NCBI GenBank assembly: GCA_038087015.1
Contig: JASBNA010000026.1
Span: 310,001 to 374,000 of the forward strand
Direction: 5' to 3'
Length of the DNA: 64,000 bases
DNA from: Cerrena zonata
Taxonomy: Eukaryota > Basidiomycota > Agaricomycetes > Polyporales > Cerrenaceae
Shown here one piece after another: positions 1 to 11,520 of the stretch; within the stretch, counting starts at the first letter, position 1; each line of letters opens with the position of its first letter. Made by a program: the position numbers and the translations under genes. Under the pieces are notes generated by a model, which was not told the origin of the DNA, made no database searches, and worked only from the letters and a program-made list of their open reading frames with translations.

Positions 1-609
1 CTTGTAACTTCGTCGGCGAATAGACAAACTGGCTGTCACATCGTTCACGATTTCCTTGAGATCCAACATCTCTCCACGGACATCGATAGTGATCTGCTTA
101 GTGAAATTATCAGAAGCTATGGCCTTTGTCACGTCAGCTATCGAATGGACTTGGTTGGTGAGGTTCATAGCCGTCAAGTTGACGCTGTCAGTAAGGACTC
201 AAGAGCACACCGATGAATGACCGCCAATAAAAGCCGAGACAAACCTTCCACATACCCTGAACGTTGGGGATATTTGATTGACTACCTATCTTTCCCTCCG
301 TACCAACCTTAAGCGATACACGGGTTGCTTCACCAGCGAGTGTAGATAGACAGGATACCATCTGCTTGACGGTAGTCGTTAGTTCTAACATCTCACCCTG
401 AACATTGATGTCAACAGTTTTCGATAGATCACCATTGGTGATGGCCTTGGTGACCTCTTGGAGAGATCTTGCTTTAGAGCCAAACACTTTGAACAAATGG
501 AGACAAGCAAGATCTTGCAAATCATTGCCTTCAACTTGTACTCACTTGGACTCCACCTGTCCAGTACCACAACCTTCAAATGTGTTGTAGCCATACTATC
601 ATAGTACAC
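1..609 (-). CDS. HAMP-repeat fragment of a group III (Nik1/Os-1-type) hybrid histidine kinase, runs off the window
   Basis: On the minus strand the translation gives tandem HAMP-linker units of the type that make up the N-terminal sensor half of fungal group III hybrid histidine kinases (osmosensing, fungicide response). Visible repeat cores are EVTKAITNGDLSKTVDINV, GEMLELTTTVKQMVSCLSTL and VSLKVGTEGKIG, then ADVTKAIASDNFTKQ and RGEMLDLKEIVNDV further downstream towards position 1. A first exon starting near 609 joins in frame across a GTGAGT..AAAG intron (about 497-544) to the segment starting MFGSKARSLQEV. A second break near 186-245 has a GT donor, but no acceptor I could find gives a clean frame. 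Only about 25 residues precede the first HAMP unit, far fewer than in full-length Nik1, so this is a truncated copy or a gene fragment. The kinase and receiver domains would lie outside the window. Family assignment is firm; function is doubtful. Confidence 0.75.
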
Positions 610-648
610 TATGAGAAAAAGTAGGCTAATCTACAAAGGTCAAGAAAT

Positions 649-2232
649 CTAGGACAAGTCATCATTATCATCCAAGTTATTGCCTACAACCTTCATTGCT
701 CCTTCCAGGTCGATGTTATCTGATAGAAAATATCCGAACATGGCATACAAGATAGCAGCTGTGGTTGAAGGTTTCACAATACGTGATGACAGTGTATAAA
801 TTTCAACCGTAGGTGCAGAGTCTGCACGTATGATTCGGGGAGGGATTTGATCTGAAGATTTATATGGGGAGGAAAAGGGAATGTGAAGTGCTTCAAGATT
901 TGGGGAGCATTGGGCAAAATGTATCAGCTCCAAAATATCTACTACAGTTCCATTGAATGGTTCTAATGGATCGAAAATGAGGATAGTGAGAGTGGGCCAG
1001 GCGTTAGCCATAGAGCTGATAAAAGACCCAGTAAAGGGAATGACAATGCCGTCAAACTGTAGCCTGTTCAAAAGCAAGAGCTTTAAGAGTGGTTCAAGAT
1101 ATGATACGGGTAGAGACATTTGGCGAAAGGAATTTCCAACCCCCTGATCAACAATGGTTAGATGATGACGATAGATGATAGAGAGCTCGATAAGAAACGG
1201 ATGCATTGCTACGAGATTGATGAGTGGACAGATATCGTCAGGGTCAATGTTGGCAGGGGGGTGTAAGGCAACAGTCCTGAGACTTTGACTGGAGATGGCG
1301 TGGAGAATGTGAAGTACCACCGCAGTACAATTCTGGTCATCCCACTGAAACTTAAGGTCTTCCAGAGAAGGGAATGCGTCGACCAAATGCACCATAGAGG
1401 GAGAGATATGTGCACTACTGAGGGTGCATGCTATCGACTTGAGCTTTGGGAATCGAGAGATCTGTGCAAGAGTTTTGTGGTCTATAATAGGCAGACCAGC
1501 GTGTGGGAAGTTGAGGTTGATGACCGTCAACTGTTTTAGGACAGAGAGGCTTTTCGCTATCCTGGTAATGACAGCCGTATGGATGTCAAGTGTCCCGTGT
1601 CTCAGTTCGATAGCTTTCAGGTGGGGAGTGAGGGAGTGAGCATCGGAGAGAAAGATAGCGAGCTGGTAAACCGATTTGATCGAAATGCAGATGGAAGTGA
1701 GTGATGGTGACAAGATAAACTGGAAGAACTCCGAGTTTGGTAGTGCATCACTGTCCCAAATGAGGTTTTGGAGGATGGGAAACAATATGATACCGAATGC
1801 TCCTTCCATCAACTCAGCTAGACATGGCTGGTAGATAGCATTGGTGAAGTGGAAATTCCTGACGTGGCGAGTGTAGAAAAGAACCCTTTGCAACTGTGCG
1901 GCGGTGGGAATGGTTTTAAACTCATGCAATTTCTACATACCAAATCAGAGGGCACCGCAGGAACAGAATGTTGATTGACATACCACAGGGCGGTCCATCC
2001 ATGATCTCGTCGTAGCAGGCATGATTTCCAGCGAGTTGACCATGTTATCAGGGAAGAGGCACATAAGGGGATCAATATCCCTAATGGATTCCCACAACAC
2101 ATCTAGGCCGGGGATGAAGAAGTTGCGGCAGGTAAGGACAAATGAGAGAAGGTCTCGCTGTTCGTCTTTGTCAACCCTCAGGTACCTTGCAATCATGGCA
2201 AGAATTTCGTCAATTTCCAGTAGAGTGTGCAT
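649..2232 (-). CDS. F-box domain protein with LRR-like C-terminal region
   Basis: Two exons: 2232-1984 and 1932-649, separated by a 51-bp phase-0 intron that starts GTATGT and ends TAG. The start chosen is the ATG at 2232. The first exon has the F-box pattern IDEILAMIARYL followed by LLSFVLTCRNFFIPGLDVLW, the helical Skp1-binding module. The second exon begins KLHEFKTIPTAAQLQRVLFY and continues as about 425 residues of leucine-rich, irregular repeats that would recognise a substrate. Such proteins are usually subunits of SCF ubiquitin ligases and form large lineage-specific families in Agaricomycetes. The substrate is unknown. No frameshift or stop interrupts the two exons, so the gene looks intact. 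It shares its architecture (F-box exon, short intron, long LRR-like exon) with the gene at 27735-29364, but the two are clearly diverged. Confidence 0.82.
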
Positions 2233-2256
2233 TGGTACGAGCTGAAGTATGACCAA

Positions 2257-2830
2257 GTTAGGACTAGGCTCAGCTACAGCCTCAACCCAGGATGAAGATA
2301 ATCGTTCACCCTGCAGTAGAGGCTGACGTCTCTGAAGTGTAACTTAGGTGGTGTCCAGCGGAGTCTGAAACTAAACGCCCAATAGACGCGCTGACTCGAA
2401 GGCACGGAGATGTGAAACGTTCAAGGAGAGGCAGTAGTCTGAGCTCGGGACTCCTCTTGCTCTCGTTCTTTATATTTTTGTTACATAGTAGCTAGTGAAC
2501 TCTCACATACCCTTCTTGCTTCAACATAACGTCCCGACAGTCACCGACTCTTAAATGATATTACACGGTACACCTCTGGCGCAATTGAAATTCCCAGAAG
2601 ACTCGTATCAATAAGACTGTAACAGTATTGATATATGATATAGAATAATTGAAGATGCCTGCGTGACAGATAACATTGAGGTCAGTGTTGTAGGTGTGGG
2701 TGTCTGTGCAAATCCCAATATGGATCAGGTTTAATCCCGAGATGAAGTTTATTGAGACTGTTGGCATGATACGGATGGAGAGAGAGACATGTATACGTTA
2801 CTCAGACTCTACGATGCCCCTCACAGGACA
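2257..2830. other. Intergenic stretch, nothing recognised
   Basis: It lies between the start of the F-box gene and the helicase remnant. It contains only short unsupported open frames and no repeat shared with the rest of the window. It presumably holds the F-box gene promoter, but no motif stands out. Confidence 0.5.
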
Positions 2831-3862
2831 TCAAGGAAAACAATATCTTTGCGAGTGAGAACATGCCGAAGGGAAGGAAAAAGTCGAGATCATGAAGCTC
2901 GAGTCCAGTAGAAGGGAAATGTGGAAACGAATAACGGATTTGTGCTTGGGGTGGACCACGAAGTAGCACAAATTACTGTACATGCTAGGTCTAAAGCCAA
3001 GGAGACTTGCAATTGTTAGTGCCTCCACAAGAGATGAGCCATTGACAATGGCCCAGAGTGAGGAGTGTAGACGTGGACAGAGGTGTGGAATAGCAAGGTA
3101 GATGGGGGGATCACTGGCTGCCTCAATGGTGAGGTGGATTTCATCAACCAGGCACCATTCAATCTGGGGGTTCACAGATTGCGGCTTGATCAACATGGTA
3201 TTGAGAGAGAACGCTAGAAACATCCATGGGGTGATAACGATGCTCCGAACACCACGACATTTGACAAGCTCCTTACAAAGGTTGCAGCCGTCAACAGTGT
3301 GCGCGGTTCGTAAGCCATCTTCGTTGACCGCTTGCGCGCATACTCCCACTCTGCAAAAAGTTGCAGCCTATATGCGTTTAAATGAGGAGGTTATTTTATA
3401 CGAAAATAATGTAACACTTACTTCCTCTTCAGTTAAGAACTTTGATGGCATGACTACCAGTGTGATTCCTTCCTGTCCGATAGATTTTGCATGCAGAAGT
3501 GGTGCCAGTAAGACAACGGTCTTGCCCATCCAAGGTGCAATCACTAGAAGCAAGTCCATTCCCAGCACGAGATCTAGTCCATGTTGTAGTTGAAAGTCTC
3601 GGACATTAGACAGGAAGCATTTTCACAGATAAGATTTTCAAGACAAGCTGCCTGAGTGAGAGGGCCGACAGTGACAAGAGCCATCGAGGAGAGAGGGAAA
3701 TATCAATAAGTACACTGGTATACGGACGTACTTACGGCTTGAGGTGTTGAGCTCACGTGCTCGTGCCGACGGCAAGATCATGGCCGAGGGGATGCCGCCC
3801 CCATTCTCCATACAGAGATTGAAGGTCCGCTGGACACCACCTAAGTCCCACTTCAGAGACAT
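2831..3862 (-). pseudogene. Decayed 5' part of a RecQ-like DEAD/DEAH helicase
   Basis: Minus-strand pieces read like the N-terminal half of the RecQ-like helicases that are dispersed in Agaricomycete genomes. The segment RDFQLQHGLDLVLGMD leads into a P-loop that reads IAPWMGKTVVL, one residue short of the expected Walker A pattern APTGxGKT. Further on come VVMPSKFLTEEE, an intron (about 3353-3420, GTAAGT..TTGCAG), then IVITPWMFLAFSL and the motif II equivalent LVDEIHLT in place of a DEAH-like sequence. The C-terminal helicase half (motifs IV-VI) is missing. An upstream exon-like piece at 3638-3862 contains ILPSARARELNTSS. The damaged Walker A, altered motif II and missing second half make a pseudogene likely. 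The related gene at 58605-60735 keeps all helicase motifs. Confidence 0.65.
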
Positions 3863-4039
3863 AAGCCTAAGTTAGGACGATCAAACAGAGTGGGTCGACC
3901 CACAGCTGAGGCGCTAGAAACTAGGGCTTGGATCGTTCCGTATACGAGTACGGGCGTATCTATATCTCTAATCTATATCTCTAAAACACATCTATATTCG
4001 GGGTAATCGAGGATTCCAAGGGTAGGGAGCGATTTCTGA

Positions 4040-4406
4040 CAGTGATGCGCAACCAGGTGGAAATCCATGAAAGTCAGGCCAGGTGGCCTTGCCTAAAGCC
4101 GGCGGAAATCCGTAGGCCAAGGCGGTGACCTGACCTTCGCAGGATGCCGTAGGTGTCTGATTGGCTGTTCAAATGTTACCCGACAATAACCTAAAATATG
4201 AGACGAAGTCAGAAATATCCCTAATTTGGATATGTACAGCATTTGTCATAGCTCTGGATTGAGCTTTTGTTTTTGGTATGTCACTTTTACGCCTTTAGGA
4301 AAGACCACCCAAGTGTGAGAAAAGACAAACCCATTTTCCCAGGCGAAAGTCAGGCGAATGAATGGCGAATGGCTTTCCCAAAGGTTACTGACCTTTAACA
4401 TCACTG
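4040..4406 (+). mobile_element. hAT-type MITE, copy 1 (367 bp)
   Basis: The element begins CAGTGATGCGCAACC and ends TTAACATCACTG, giving an 8-bp terminal inverted repeat CAGTGATG. The same 367-bp sequence is found at 22779-23145 (inverted) and 46763-47129 (direct). Both other copies have perfect 8-bp target duplications, which points to the hAT superfamily. This copy lacks a matching pair: the flanks are ATTTCTGA and ACTTGCAA. It may therefore have lost one flank by later rearrangement. It has no coding capacity. Confidence 0.85.
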
Positions 4407-6900
4407 ACTTGCAAGGGCTGGGTCTTATTGCATGTGACCCGGTTCAGTCCGATGTCCGTAACTCTCCGGGACGCAGGGGCGCCTCACTTCAACGAGCGCG
4501 ACTCGGAAGTACTGGGCCTGTTTTGCACCTTGAATAGAATACTAATTAAACGGGCTCAAGGAGGGCTTATCAGACTATTTTGGAGCTTAAGTATGATTAT
4601 AAAACTAGCTTCAATACCAGAAATTCAGGAGTCATGATAGACACTGTTGATGCACCCTCACGCTGCATTTGAAGGTAATGACATTATCTCAGTGAGCCAT
4701 TTTGTCCTCCACAAGCAAGGGATCTAGCCGACGGCCTCGGCGGCATTTACTCTAGTAACTCAAATTGGAAGGTACCAGTGGCGTGGGAAGTTATTACTAT
4801 TAGTGCCCTGTTCAATGCCCTATAGGCTCAGTTCTCACACTCTAAATCGAGAGGACAGTCGTTCTCTCAACTACTGAACTTGGTCCTCAGACCCTCTGTC
4901 GGAAGCTCCTCGATACTTCGAGTCGTTTCCTCTGAGTGGTTTCTAGCTGCAAGAATGATGTCAAAACATCTCTGTAGGGTGGAGGCCAACATTCAATTCC
5001 ATCCATCGCATCAACTTCGTCGACGTTCTGTTGCCTCCCACTGCTGACTCCTGAGTCTCCACGACGCACGACGCACAGCCTTACACTTTCTTGCGTGTCC
5101 TTCGCGAATGTCTCCCGTCAGCGTCGTCTCCTCAGAGCATGCGATCCCTTAAAATAGTCTGGTCGCCTCGGTATGCATCATCATGTGCCTTCAGATGCCT
5201 TCCGACTGATGTGCCTTTCCACTCTTATTTGCAATGTTTCTTGATAATTACTGTATGTATTGTCTATTACATCGTTTTGCGACTGGCTAACCGCTGTGAC
5301 TTAGCTCCCACTGGTTCTCCAGAGTGCGATCGAGGCAATCGACAACATGAACAAATCAAGACAATGGCGATCATGGCGATGGATTAGACGAAAACACATC
5401 CTGACCGCGCCTTCCATGTGATAGCTAGCTATCGTGCATTGGCGGCGTACTTCTTACTATGCAGCACAGGTTGCTTATCTGGTAGCTGGGTGTCTTGCGT
5501 TGGTGGAGAAGTTCTTCGTATCATGTGGCACTGGCTATCGGTGGACGACTCGAGTCTACGGAGTGCGATCAGAGGCCATGGACGACATTCTGCTCACACT
5601 TCTGCATCAAGCCATCAACACGCTCCTGGGATTTTCCTTGTTGCCCGTCCACGAACCTTGGAGGACCCGTTTTCACTCGCCAGCCAACCAACAAGTACAC
5701 CAGTGCGTCTGTTTCAGTACATTTTCGTACCTCTAGATCCCTTTCTTATTCTAGGCTCCTCTCCTCGCTATAGCTATGGGCTCTCTGCTACTCATCGCCT
5801 ACAGACTCGATCGTCCCGATGTCGTGCATGTGTGGTGATCTACTACAATGTCACATTGTATGTTCTTATGTACTTCTATGGTGTTTTTCACTGACGCGCT
5901 CATAGCAATCTAGGCTTTGACTTTGACATCACTAGTGTATTGTGAAATTCCAAACACAGGAATAACTTCATTTCTTGTCTTGAGAAAGATAAATTGGGAA
6001 AGTAAATCTCATCCAACATATATTACTGGCATTTATTGGTGTTAAACAAGGATTACCGTCGCTGCGCATGCGGTGGTGGTGAGAGGAACTTGGAGGTTGT
6101 GATCGCACGTGGCACAGTAAAAGTAATAATCGTTATTGTTATTTCTGGCTCAGTACGACCATGACCAATGTTAAGAGCGATATCGTCGGTTAATATGATC
6201 AATTGGCGGTTGGAGCTAAGAGACTGACGAATTAGGCCGGAGCCAATCGAGGGTATGGTCAGTTTTTGCCAGCATTTGCTTACTCGAACAAAAGGTTCTG
6301 ACTATGGGGGGCATAGTACGTAAGCAAAAGGGTAAAGAATATGCTTGGGGGACGTGCAAAACGGAAGAGTCATAGTTAGTGCCACGAACCTACTCTGTAA
6401 CAAAGGGTGGGAGTGATTTGAAGCGCCACCGGAAAGCAAAGAAGGTCGTTGTTATTGTGGCTATGAAGACGTTTACTGCAGGATATGGCGGAACGGTACA
6501 TACAGTAAATGTAAGTCAAGGACAGATGATGGCCGCCAGAGAGTGCGAAAGAGCCGAAAGGCAACAGCACCGTATGGATCCGATGACTATCACCCTAAGC
6601 ATTGCGCTGTTCTCCTGGCCATGGGGTCTTTCGTTGGGGACTGGTATGAGAGTGATGTGATATATGGTCCTCTTTGAACGATCGCGATTGGCTGCGATGG
6701 TGGAACAAGTCTGCGTGGAGGACATTATAAGCTGCTGATGTGCTCGCGATTCGGAAACTCCCACCTTCTGAAAGGACTCAATCTCCATTGTACAGGGCTT
6801 AAACGGGATCGTTGTGGGCTCTGATGCATGATGATGAACATATTCTAAAATGTAAACAAATAATCGAAGCGATGACAGCCCTTGTTTATATGTGAAAAGA
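4407..6900. other. Long stretch without a supportable gene
   Basis: Several open frames of 60-160 codons exist on the plus strand between about 5091 and 5894. They overlap one another in different frames, show no recognisable domain and have no coherent splice structure. I do not call a gene here. No repeat shared with the rest of the window was noticed apart from the hAT MITE just upstream. Confidence 0.4.
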
Positions 6901-7130
6901 GCTCGCAACGGCGCTTGTGAGGCCTGCCACGTCTTTGCGATTTTCGCGAGCTCTTCTTGTCCCCACTTACAATCCTTGATCTGTTTCTCCCAGTGTGTCT
7001 GTCCTATCCTACACCAGAGTGAACTCATATGTCTGCAATCGCTCGCCGGTCCTCTCGAATCGCAAATTGAAATGCAGTCCGGAACGTAGCGGCACCTACC
7101 ACAGTGAAGACGTCCAAATCCTTGAAGACG
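6900..7130 (-). pseudogene. Possible MYND-type zinc-finger remnant
   Basis: The minus-strand frame around 6950-7110 contains HCGRCRYV and, after an apparent insertion or intron, LWCRIGQTHWEKQIKDCK. The second piece resembles the end of a MYND finger (YC..CQ..HW..H...C), and the first resembles its CGRC half. The spacing is wrong for an uninterrupted finger. The second conserved cysteine before the tryptophan is replaced by glycine (RIGQ instead of xxCQ). The long open frame around it (6516-7487) is otherwise unrecognisable. The call rests on this short motif only, and chance resemblance is possible. Confidence 0.3.
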
Positions 7131-7867
7131 TCTAAACTCAACGACGGTCCTACTCTTCTTTGGCGCCGTTCGCCAAGGACCAGTGGTTATATACGTTGTC
7201 AACAGTGACCCACGTTTCTTGTTGGAGGATATTACCCCAGCCTCAGAGATAGTAGCAACTGTCGACATCAGTTTTTGGATTAACAATAGTTGCCAGATTG
7301 CTCCAACTCCTCTTCTCACTTGGCCGTGGACCAGTTCAGACCGCAAGAAGATACCAATGTTCCTGTGACACCCCAAAATCATGAGGATTCTCTTGTTGGC
7401 CTTCCAGACATGACCACTGCAGTCAGTGATGTTTTCCAGTCTGTTACTCTGGTATGTCATCTTGTTGAAGTTCTGTATTACCTTCATTGAAAATGTTGGA
7501 AGCGGGAAGCTACCTCTTCATAATGTGGTCCTAATAACAAGGAGAATCGCAGGAAAGGAAATTTGCGGAAACGTAAGAGAAGGGAGTGGTGGATGAAACA
7601 TGAGTTAGATATTTTGAAATCCGTGTTTAAAGTCCCCGAGGGCCTGGCCCTATGTTGGACTCGGAGATCGCTATATATTGAATTACATGATGTTTCTAAT
7701 GTAGCTGCCTAAGATATCTGCGGGGAGACCCCGCTGTGAAGGAAAAATGCAAGGTCTGCGCGGTGGAGAGGAGGCACAGAGAGAGAGATCGCGCAACGTC
7801 TACCATGAGAAGCGGGACGGAAATAACTCGAGGGAGGGTATTAAGACGACCGTTACATTATGAGGCA

Positions 7868-7955
7868 GGGGAGAAAAAGAAAGAAAGAAAAGCTCAAAAA
7901 GAACAGAGAGGGCAGATGAGAGAGGAGAAACAGAGAGAGGAGAAAGGGAAGGGGG
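7868..7955 (+). repeat. Purine-only-like tract (GA-rich low complexity)
   Basis: About 90 bases are almost entirely A and G on the plus strand, including AAAGAAAGAAAG and runs of GAGAGAGGAG. This explains the open frames seen here on both strands. It lies beyond the end of the LINE ORF remnant at 8190 and may belong to that element's 3' tail. Confidence 0.6.
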
Positions 7956-8189
7956 TGAGTGTCGAATGCGGGTGTCGTGTAAGGAAATGGACTGCTGTTG
8001 TAGACACAGGAAGTCCGTGAATGAATCCTCGTGGGTACGAGAGCGGGTGCGTGCGGGTGCGTTCGGTGCTGTTCTCGGAGAGGGACTCGACCGTTGAAGG
8101 GAGCCGCTCTGGGCAGGAGCTTCTGCCGTCCTGGCGGAGGGTTTCTGTTGGGAAAGAGAGCGTCAGCGGTGTACAAGGCTACTGGGTTG

Positions 8190-9320
8190 TCACTCTCCTT
8201 TCTTCTTATTGTGGGACTCTGGGATCTTCTTGAGTGAGGCGACATTGCTGTATGTCTCATCGAAGCGTCCCGTTCTGTGGAGGAACTTGAAAAGCGGGGA
8301 GAGGGCTCTCTTATTGGAAATTAGAGCTGCGAGGGAGGATGCGGGTCGGCCTAGGGCAGCTCGGAGTACCTCTCGTGGTTTCTGGTGTGCCGGGCAAGTG
8401 AAGATGAGGTGTCGGATTGTCTCCTTTTCTCTTTTACATGCTGGGCAGAGAGGCGACTCTTCTTTACCGATGCGGTGTAGGAAGAGCTGTAAGGGTATGT
8501 GACCTGTGCGTAGCTGCGTTAGGATGCTCGAGATCCTTCTCGGGAGGTGTGTTGTAAGTTTCAGAAACTTCGGGGAGGGGAGTCATTGGTCGATCTTGCT
8601 CATCTTGGCATAGCGTGGGGAGGTTCCCCACAACGTCTGGTGTGCTGTCTTGAGATGCTCGTTGTGTGATTGCCGCAGCTTGGAGGAACTGGTGAGGAAG
8701 GAGGTGAGTCCAGTGGGTAGATTGTCATTGCTAGTTTCCCGGTTCTGGGCCGTCTTCTTGGCATGTCGATCGACGAGCTCGTTTCCCCTGATGCCCTTAT
8801 GGCCGGGGACCCATCTGACTGTGAGCCGCATGTTAGGGTGCTTGCGTTTGGCGAGGGCCGTCTGTTCATGGAATCTGACAACGAGGTAGTCAGTCTCTGC
8901 ATTACGGGGTGTACTTACTGCCTGGATTGCTGCAACGTTGGCAACTACGATCGAGCAGTCCGTGACTCTTGTTCGTCGACGGATGAGTTCCATTGCCAGC
9001 GAAAGGCCTTCTAGTTCTGCTTCGAAGATTGTGTTCTGCGTGGAAGAGCCGAGATGGACTCGGAGGATGGGTACTACTTGGAGATTGGGGTCAAAGAGTG
9101 CCGCGGCTGCTCCTACGCCTCCTTTGTAGTCTGAGCCATCCGAATAAACTCGTATTCCTCCACGATTTCTCCCCTTGGTCTCGCTCTTGATGGCATCGTC
9201 CTTGGACTTGCTGATTTCGATCTGGAATGGCGGTGTCCAACCCGGAGTAAATATTGTTCCTTCTGGCTCTCATTGCCAGTGAAGGCAAGGTGCCTGGTAT
9301 TTTGGGCTCCTTGTGCACCT
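8190..9320 (-). mobile_element. 5'-truncated LINE remnant: RNase H domain and C-terminal zinc knuckle
   Basis: The minus-strand reading gives a type I RNase H domain: VYSDGSDYKGGVGAAAALFD (first Asp), IFEAELEGLSLAMELI (Glu helix), then WVPGHKGIRGNELVDRHAKK (last His and Asp). The central catalytic Asp is apparently lost: IVVANVAAIQAV is found where an SDxxAAIQAV-like sequence is expected. Downstream a TGA at about 8583-8585 interrupts the frame after MSKIDQ. The same frame then continues through LPSPKFLKLTTHLPRRISSI and LRTGHIPLQLFLHRIGKEES to a knuckle CPACKREKETIRHLIFTC and a stop at 8190-8192. No reverse transcriptase domain is present, so the copy is 5'-truncated, as is typical of target-primed reverse transcription. 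The domain order (RNase H then CCHC at the C-terminus) fits fungal non-LTR retrotransposons; the exact clade is not assigned. Confidence 0.85.
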
Positions 9321-9983
9321 CCGTGGCATCTGTCGAACTCTACTTATTCTTTATGCTCATACGCCCTCCCGCCCCCCTGCAATTCAAGTATGTTTCGAGT
9401 ACAACGAGGAGCTTATCATGGACCAATACTAGATGTGAACCTGCTGATGTATGTACCTGACGCGAGGCTAATCAAGTATGATCATACATAGCGTGAATGC
9501 TCTGAACCCACTCCAACTGTCAAATCAGTGCGAGGATCTCATTCGGTTCTCGTCGATCTCATCCTCGGTAAGGTTATAATAATTGTATTAAATTCCAAAG
9601 TAATTATATTTAAGCAGCCAAATGTAGTGCTTCTCTAAGGTCGCAAACTGGAGTCTCCGCTGTGTCATCTAGTCAGGCGTTATAGGAATAGAGAAGATGT
9701 GTGAGAGGGTAAGGTTTGCGACAGATGTCTCTAACACACAGATCCTGCAGCTTGAAAGCTTGATACATGTTAGGTATTGCAGGCGGATTCTCGCAATGGA
9801 AAGTATTTCGAGCTGTTAGCCTTCATTCTTCAGTTCCCTGTAACCCCCTCGAAAAGATTACGACAGGCTCAACCAACGATTGTCGAGTGACGTCTGAGAA
9901 GGACATATACACTATCTATTACTAGTTGTCGAACAGGATTCTATCAATAACCAGATCAACATCCTCGATTTCTTGGACTCGTT
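9321..9983. other. Intergenic, nothing recognised
   Basis: It lies between the truncated LINE and a weak hypothetical frame. I see no domain, repeat shared with the window or RNA gene here. Confidence 0.4.
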
Positions 9984-10510
9984 ATGGGAGTCATCCCTTC
10001 TAGCCAGGGCCCGACCACACAGCCCGAAAGAGAAGAACCCGAACCAGAAAACACTCTTTCAATGTCTAACAACGAACTCAAAATCCTCAAAAGTTCGAGG
10101 AGTAAACGTGTCGTAGATCCCGCAGAAGCCTCCGAAGTCCCTTGCCACCCTGGAAAGTCGAAAGGGCTCTGTCTACCCTCCAGCCAATCTCAGACAAACT
10201 ATTCTACCACGACAGGAAGTTTTCAGACGTATCGAAGCATACCTGAACTGCCAGAGCCGTCCTACGATCCCTTCGTACTACCAAATTTGGCTCTAGGCAA
10301 GTCCTGCAGCTCAATAGCGAGGGTCTTCAGCTTGTCGATATATTGTTGGAAAATAGATATCGTCTAGAGAAGGCACAAGTGCCGAAACTATGTACAATCG
10401 TTAGATACATGCTCTATAGACATAAAATATGTACTTGCCCTCAGTCGTCGATCATGGAACGGACTGAGGAAAACAACACGACGTGGCGAACGTGTTCACC
10501 TGAGACGTAA
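9984..10510 (+). CDS. Hypothetical protein, weakly supported
   Basis: An ATG at 9984 opens a frame rich in Ser, Pro and Glu (SQGPTTQPEREEPEPENTLS, then NNELKILKSSRSKR). After about 10310 a different frame carries a more protein-like segment, LNSEGLQLVDILLENRYRLEKA and VPKLCTIVRYMLYRHKI, ending at TAA 10508-10510. The two parts could be joined by an intron ending CCTGCAG near 10311, but I found no donor of normal spacing that keeps the frame. The gene is therefore either mis-modelled or broken. No family recognised. Confidence 0.3.
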
Positions 10511-11019
10511 GCGCCGGAATTGACTAATTGGGCAACTACTATGGTACGTCGGAAATAGCATTGACTTGTTTTCCAACATATATGAGGATTACAGATGGTA
10601 TCATCCTAGGAAATACAGTAGATGGGAGAGATGATGTGGGGTAGACTCCATGTGATTGTCCATAGCGGCGAACCATTTGAAGTATACACAGATACCAGCT
10701 GAGTCAAGGACTATGCATTCGAGTGGGGGAGAAGGTTGCACTCTCAAATGGATAAGGATGCGACGGGTGTGGGAGAGGTAGGCCAAGAAGTAGAGGGTGC
10801 ATTGAAGATGTTTGTTGACCTTATCGATGTTGTAGGTGTCGTAGGTGATTGAGTAGGTATTACTAAATCTTGCCCAAGTTGGCATCCGAGGAAAGTTGTC
10901 GAAGGAATTACTGGCATTTGCCGAGTTTAGATATCCTCGATTGTGTTTGACAATCATGGACGCAACTCGCCGAACAGGTGAGAGCTGCTGCATTTGAAGA
11001 TTACTGCGACAAGTAGTTT
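10511..11019. other. Intergenic, nothing supportable
   Basis: A 144-codon minus-strand frame occupies most of this stretch (10601-11035), but its sequence matches no family I know and it overlaps the end of the HTH remnant. Left uncalled. Confidence 0.35.
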
Positions 11020-11520
11020 TTAGTGCAGGCACCATCGTTTCAGTGGAGAGTAGTATTTACCAAGACGATCAGAATACTTTTCGACAAAGCGATCGGTCCA
11101 GTTTTTGCCGATCCCTTTAAATGAGGGACCTAGTCGGGCCTTCAGGATCTCGTCGATGTGGTCCTTTAGTTGTTTATGACTAAGGGGGAATCCATGAGAA
11201 GCTACCTCGGTTGCAAATTCGATCACTACACCAATCTCTGCTGTTAACCAACATCTTCCTGCGTTGAACTCTTGTATAGGCTGCCCTCCGTATTCATGTC
11301 TGTAAACAGTCCTGTAAGATATCTAGACCTCTTCACCAGTGGCATGCAGGTGTCCCGATACGATTCCGTCGCACACCATTTGAACCCCTCGCCTTCCTTT
11401 CTGCGGCTTTGCAAGTTCGCCCGCCTTGGTAGGCGATGACTGCTTGCCGTTGGACTTGTAAAATACTTTCTGTCTTCTTTTGTTCTTTTCTTTGTATCGG
11501 AGAGTGGTCGGCCAAGCATA
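11020..11520 (-). pseudogene. N-terminal DNA-binding remnant of a pogo/Tc1-like transposase (CENP-B-type HTH)
   Basis: The minus strand encodes a segment typical of the helix-turn-helix DNA-binding region of pogo/Fot1-like transposases and CENP-B-like proteins. The pieces are VYRHEYGGQPIQEFNA, then WLTAEIGVVIEFATEVASHG, FPLSHKQLKDHIDEILKARL, and GIGKNWTDRFVEKYSDRLGK. The last line is the characteristic end of the HTH_CENPB module. The frame stops shortly after, at YYSPLKRWCLH, so the DDE catalytic domain is absent. A possible upstream exon in other frames reaches about 11589 and includes the basic stretch KEQKKTESILQ. The product, if any, would be a DNA-binding fragment only; most likely it is a dead transposon relic. 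Confidence 0.65.

Noticed and set aside
5418..5894. Overlapping plus-strand open frames of 92-158 codons
   Set aside because: Three frames overlap, with no domain, splice pattern or repeat support.
6516..7487. 323-codon minus-strand open frame
   Set aside because: Length alone is suggestive, but the sequence has no family resemblance except a short MYND-like motif. I kept only that motif, at low confidence.
7853..8260. 135-codon minus-strand open frame
   Set aside because: It covers the GA-rich tract and overlaps the LINE C-terminus region; the long frame comes from low-complexity composition.
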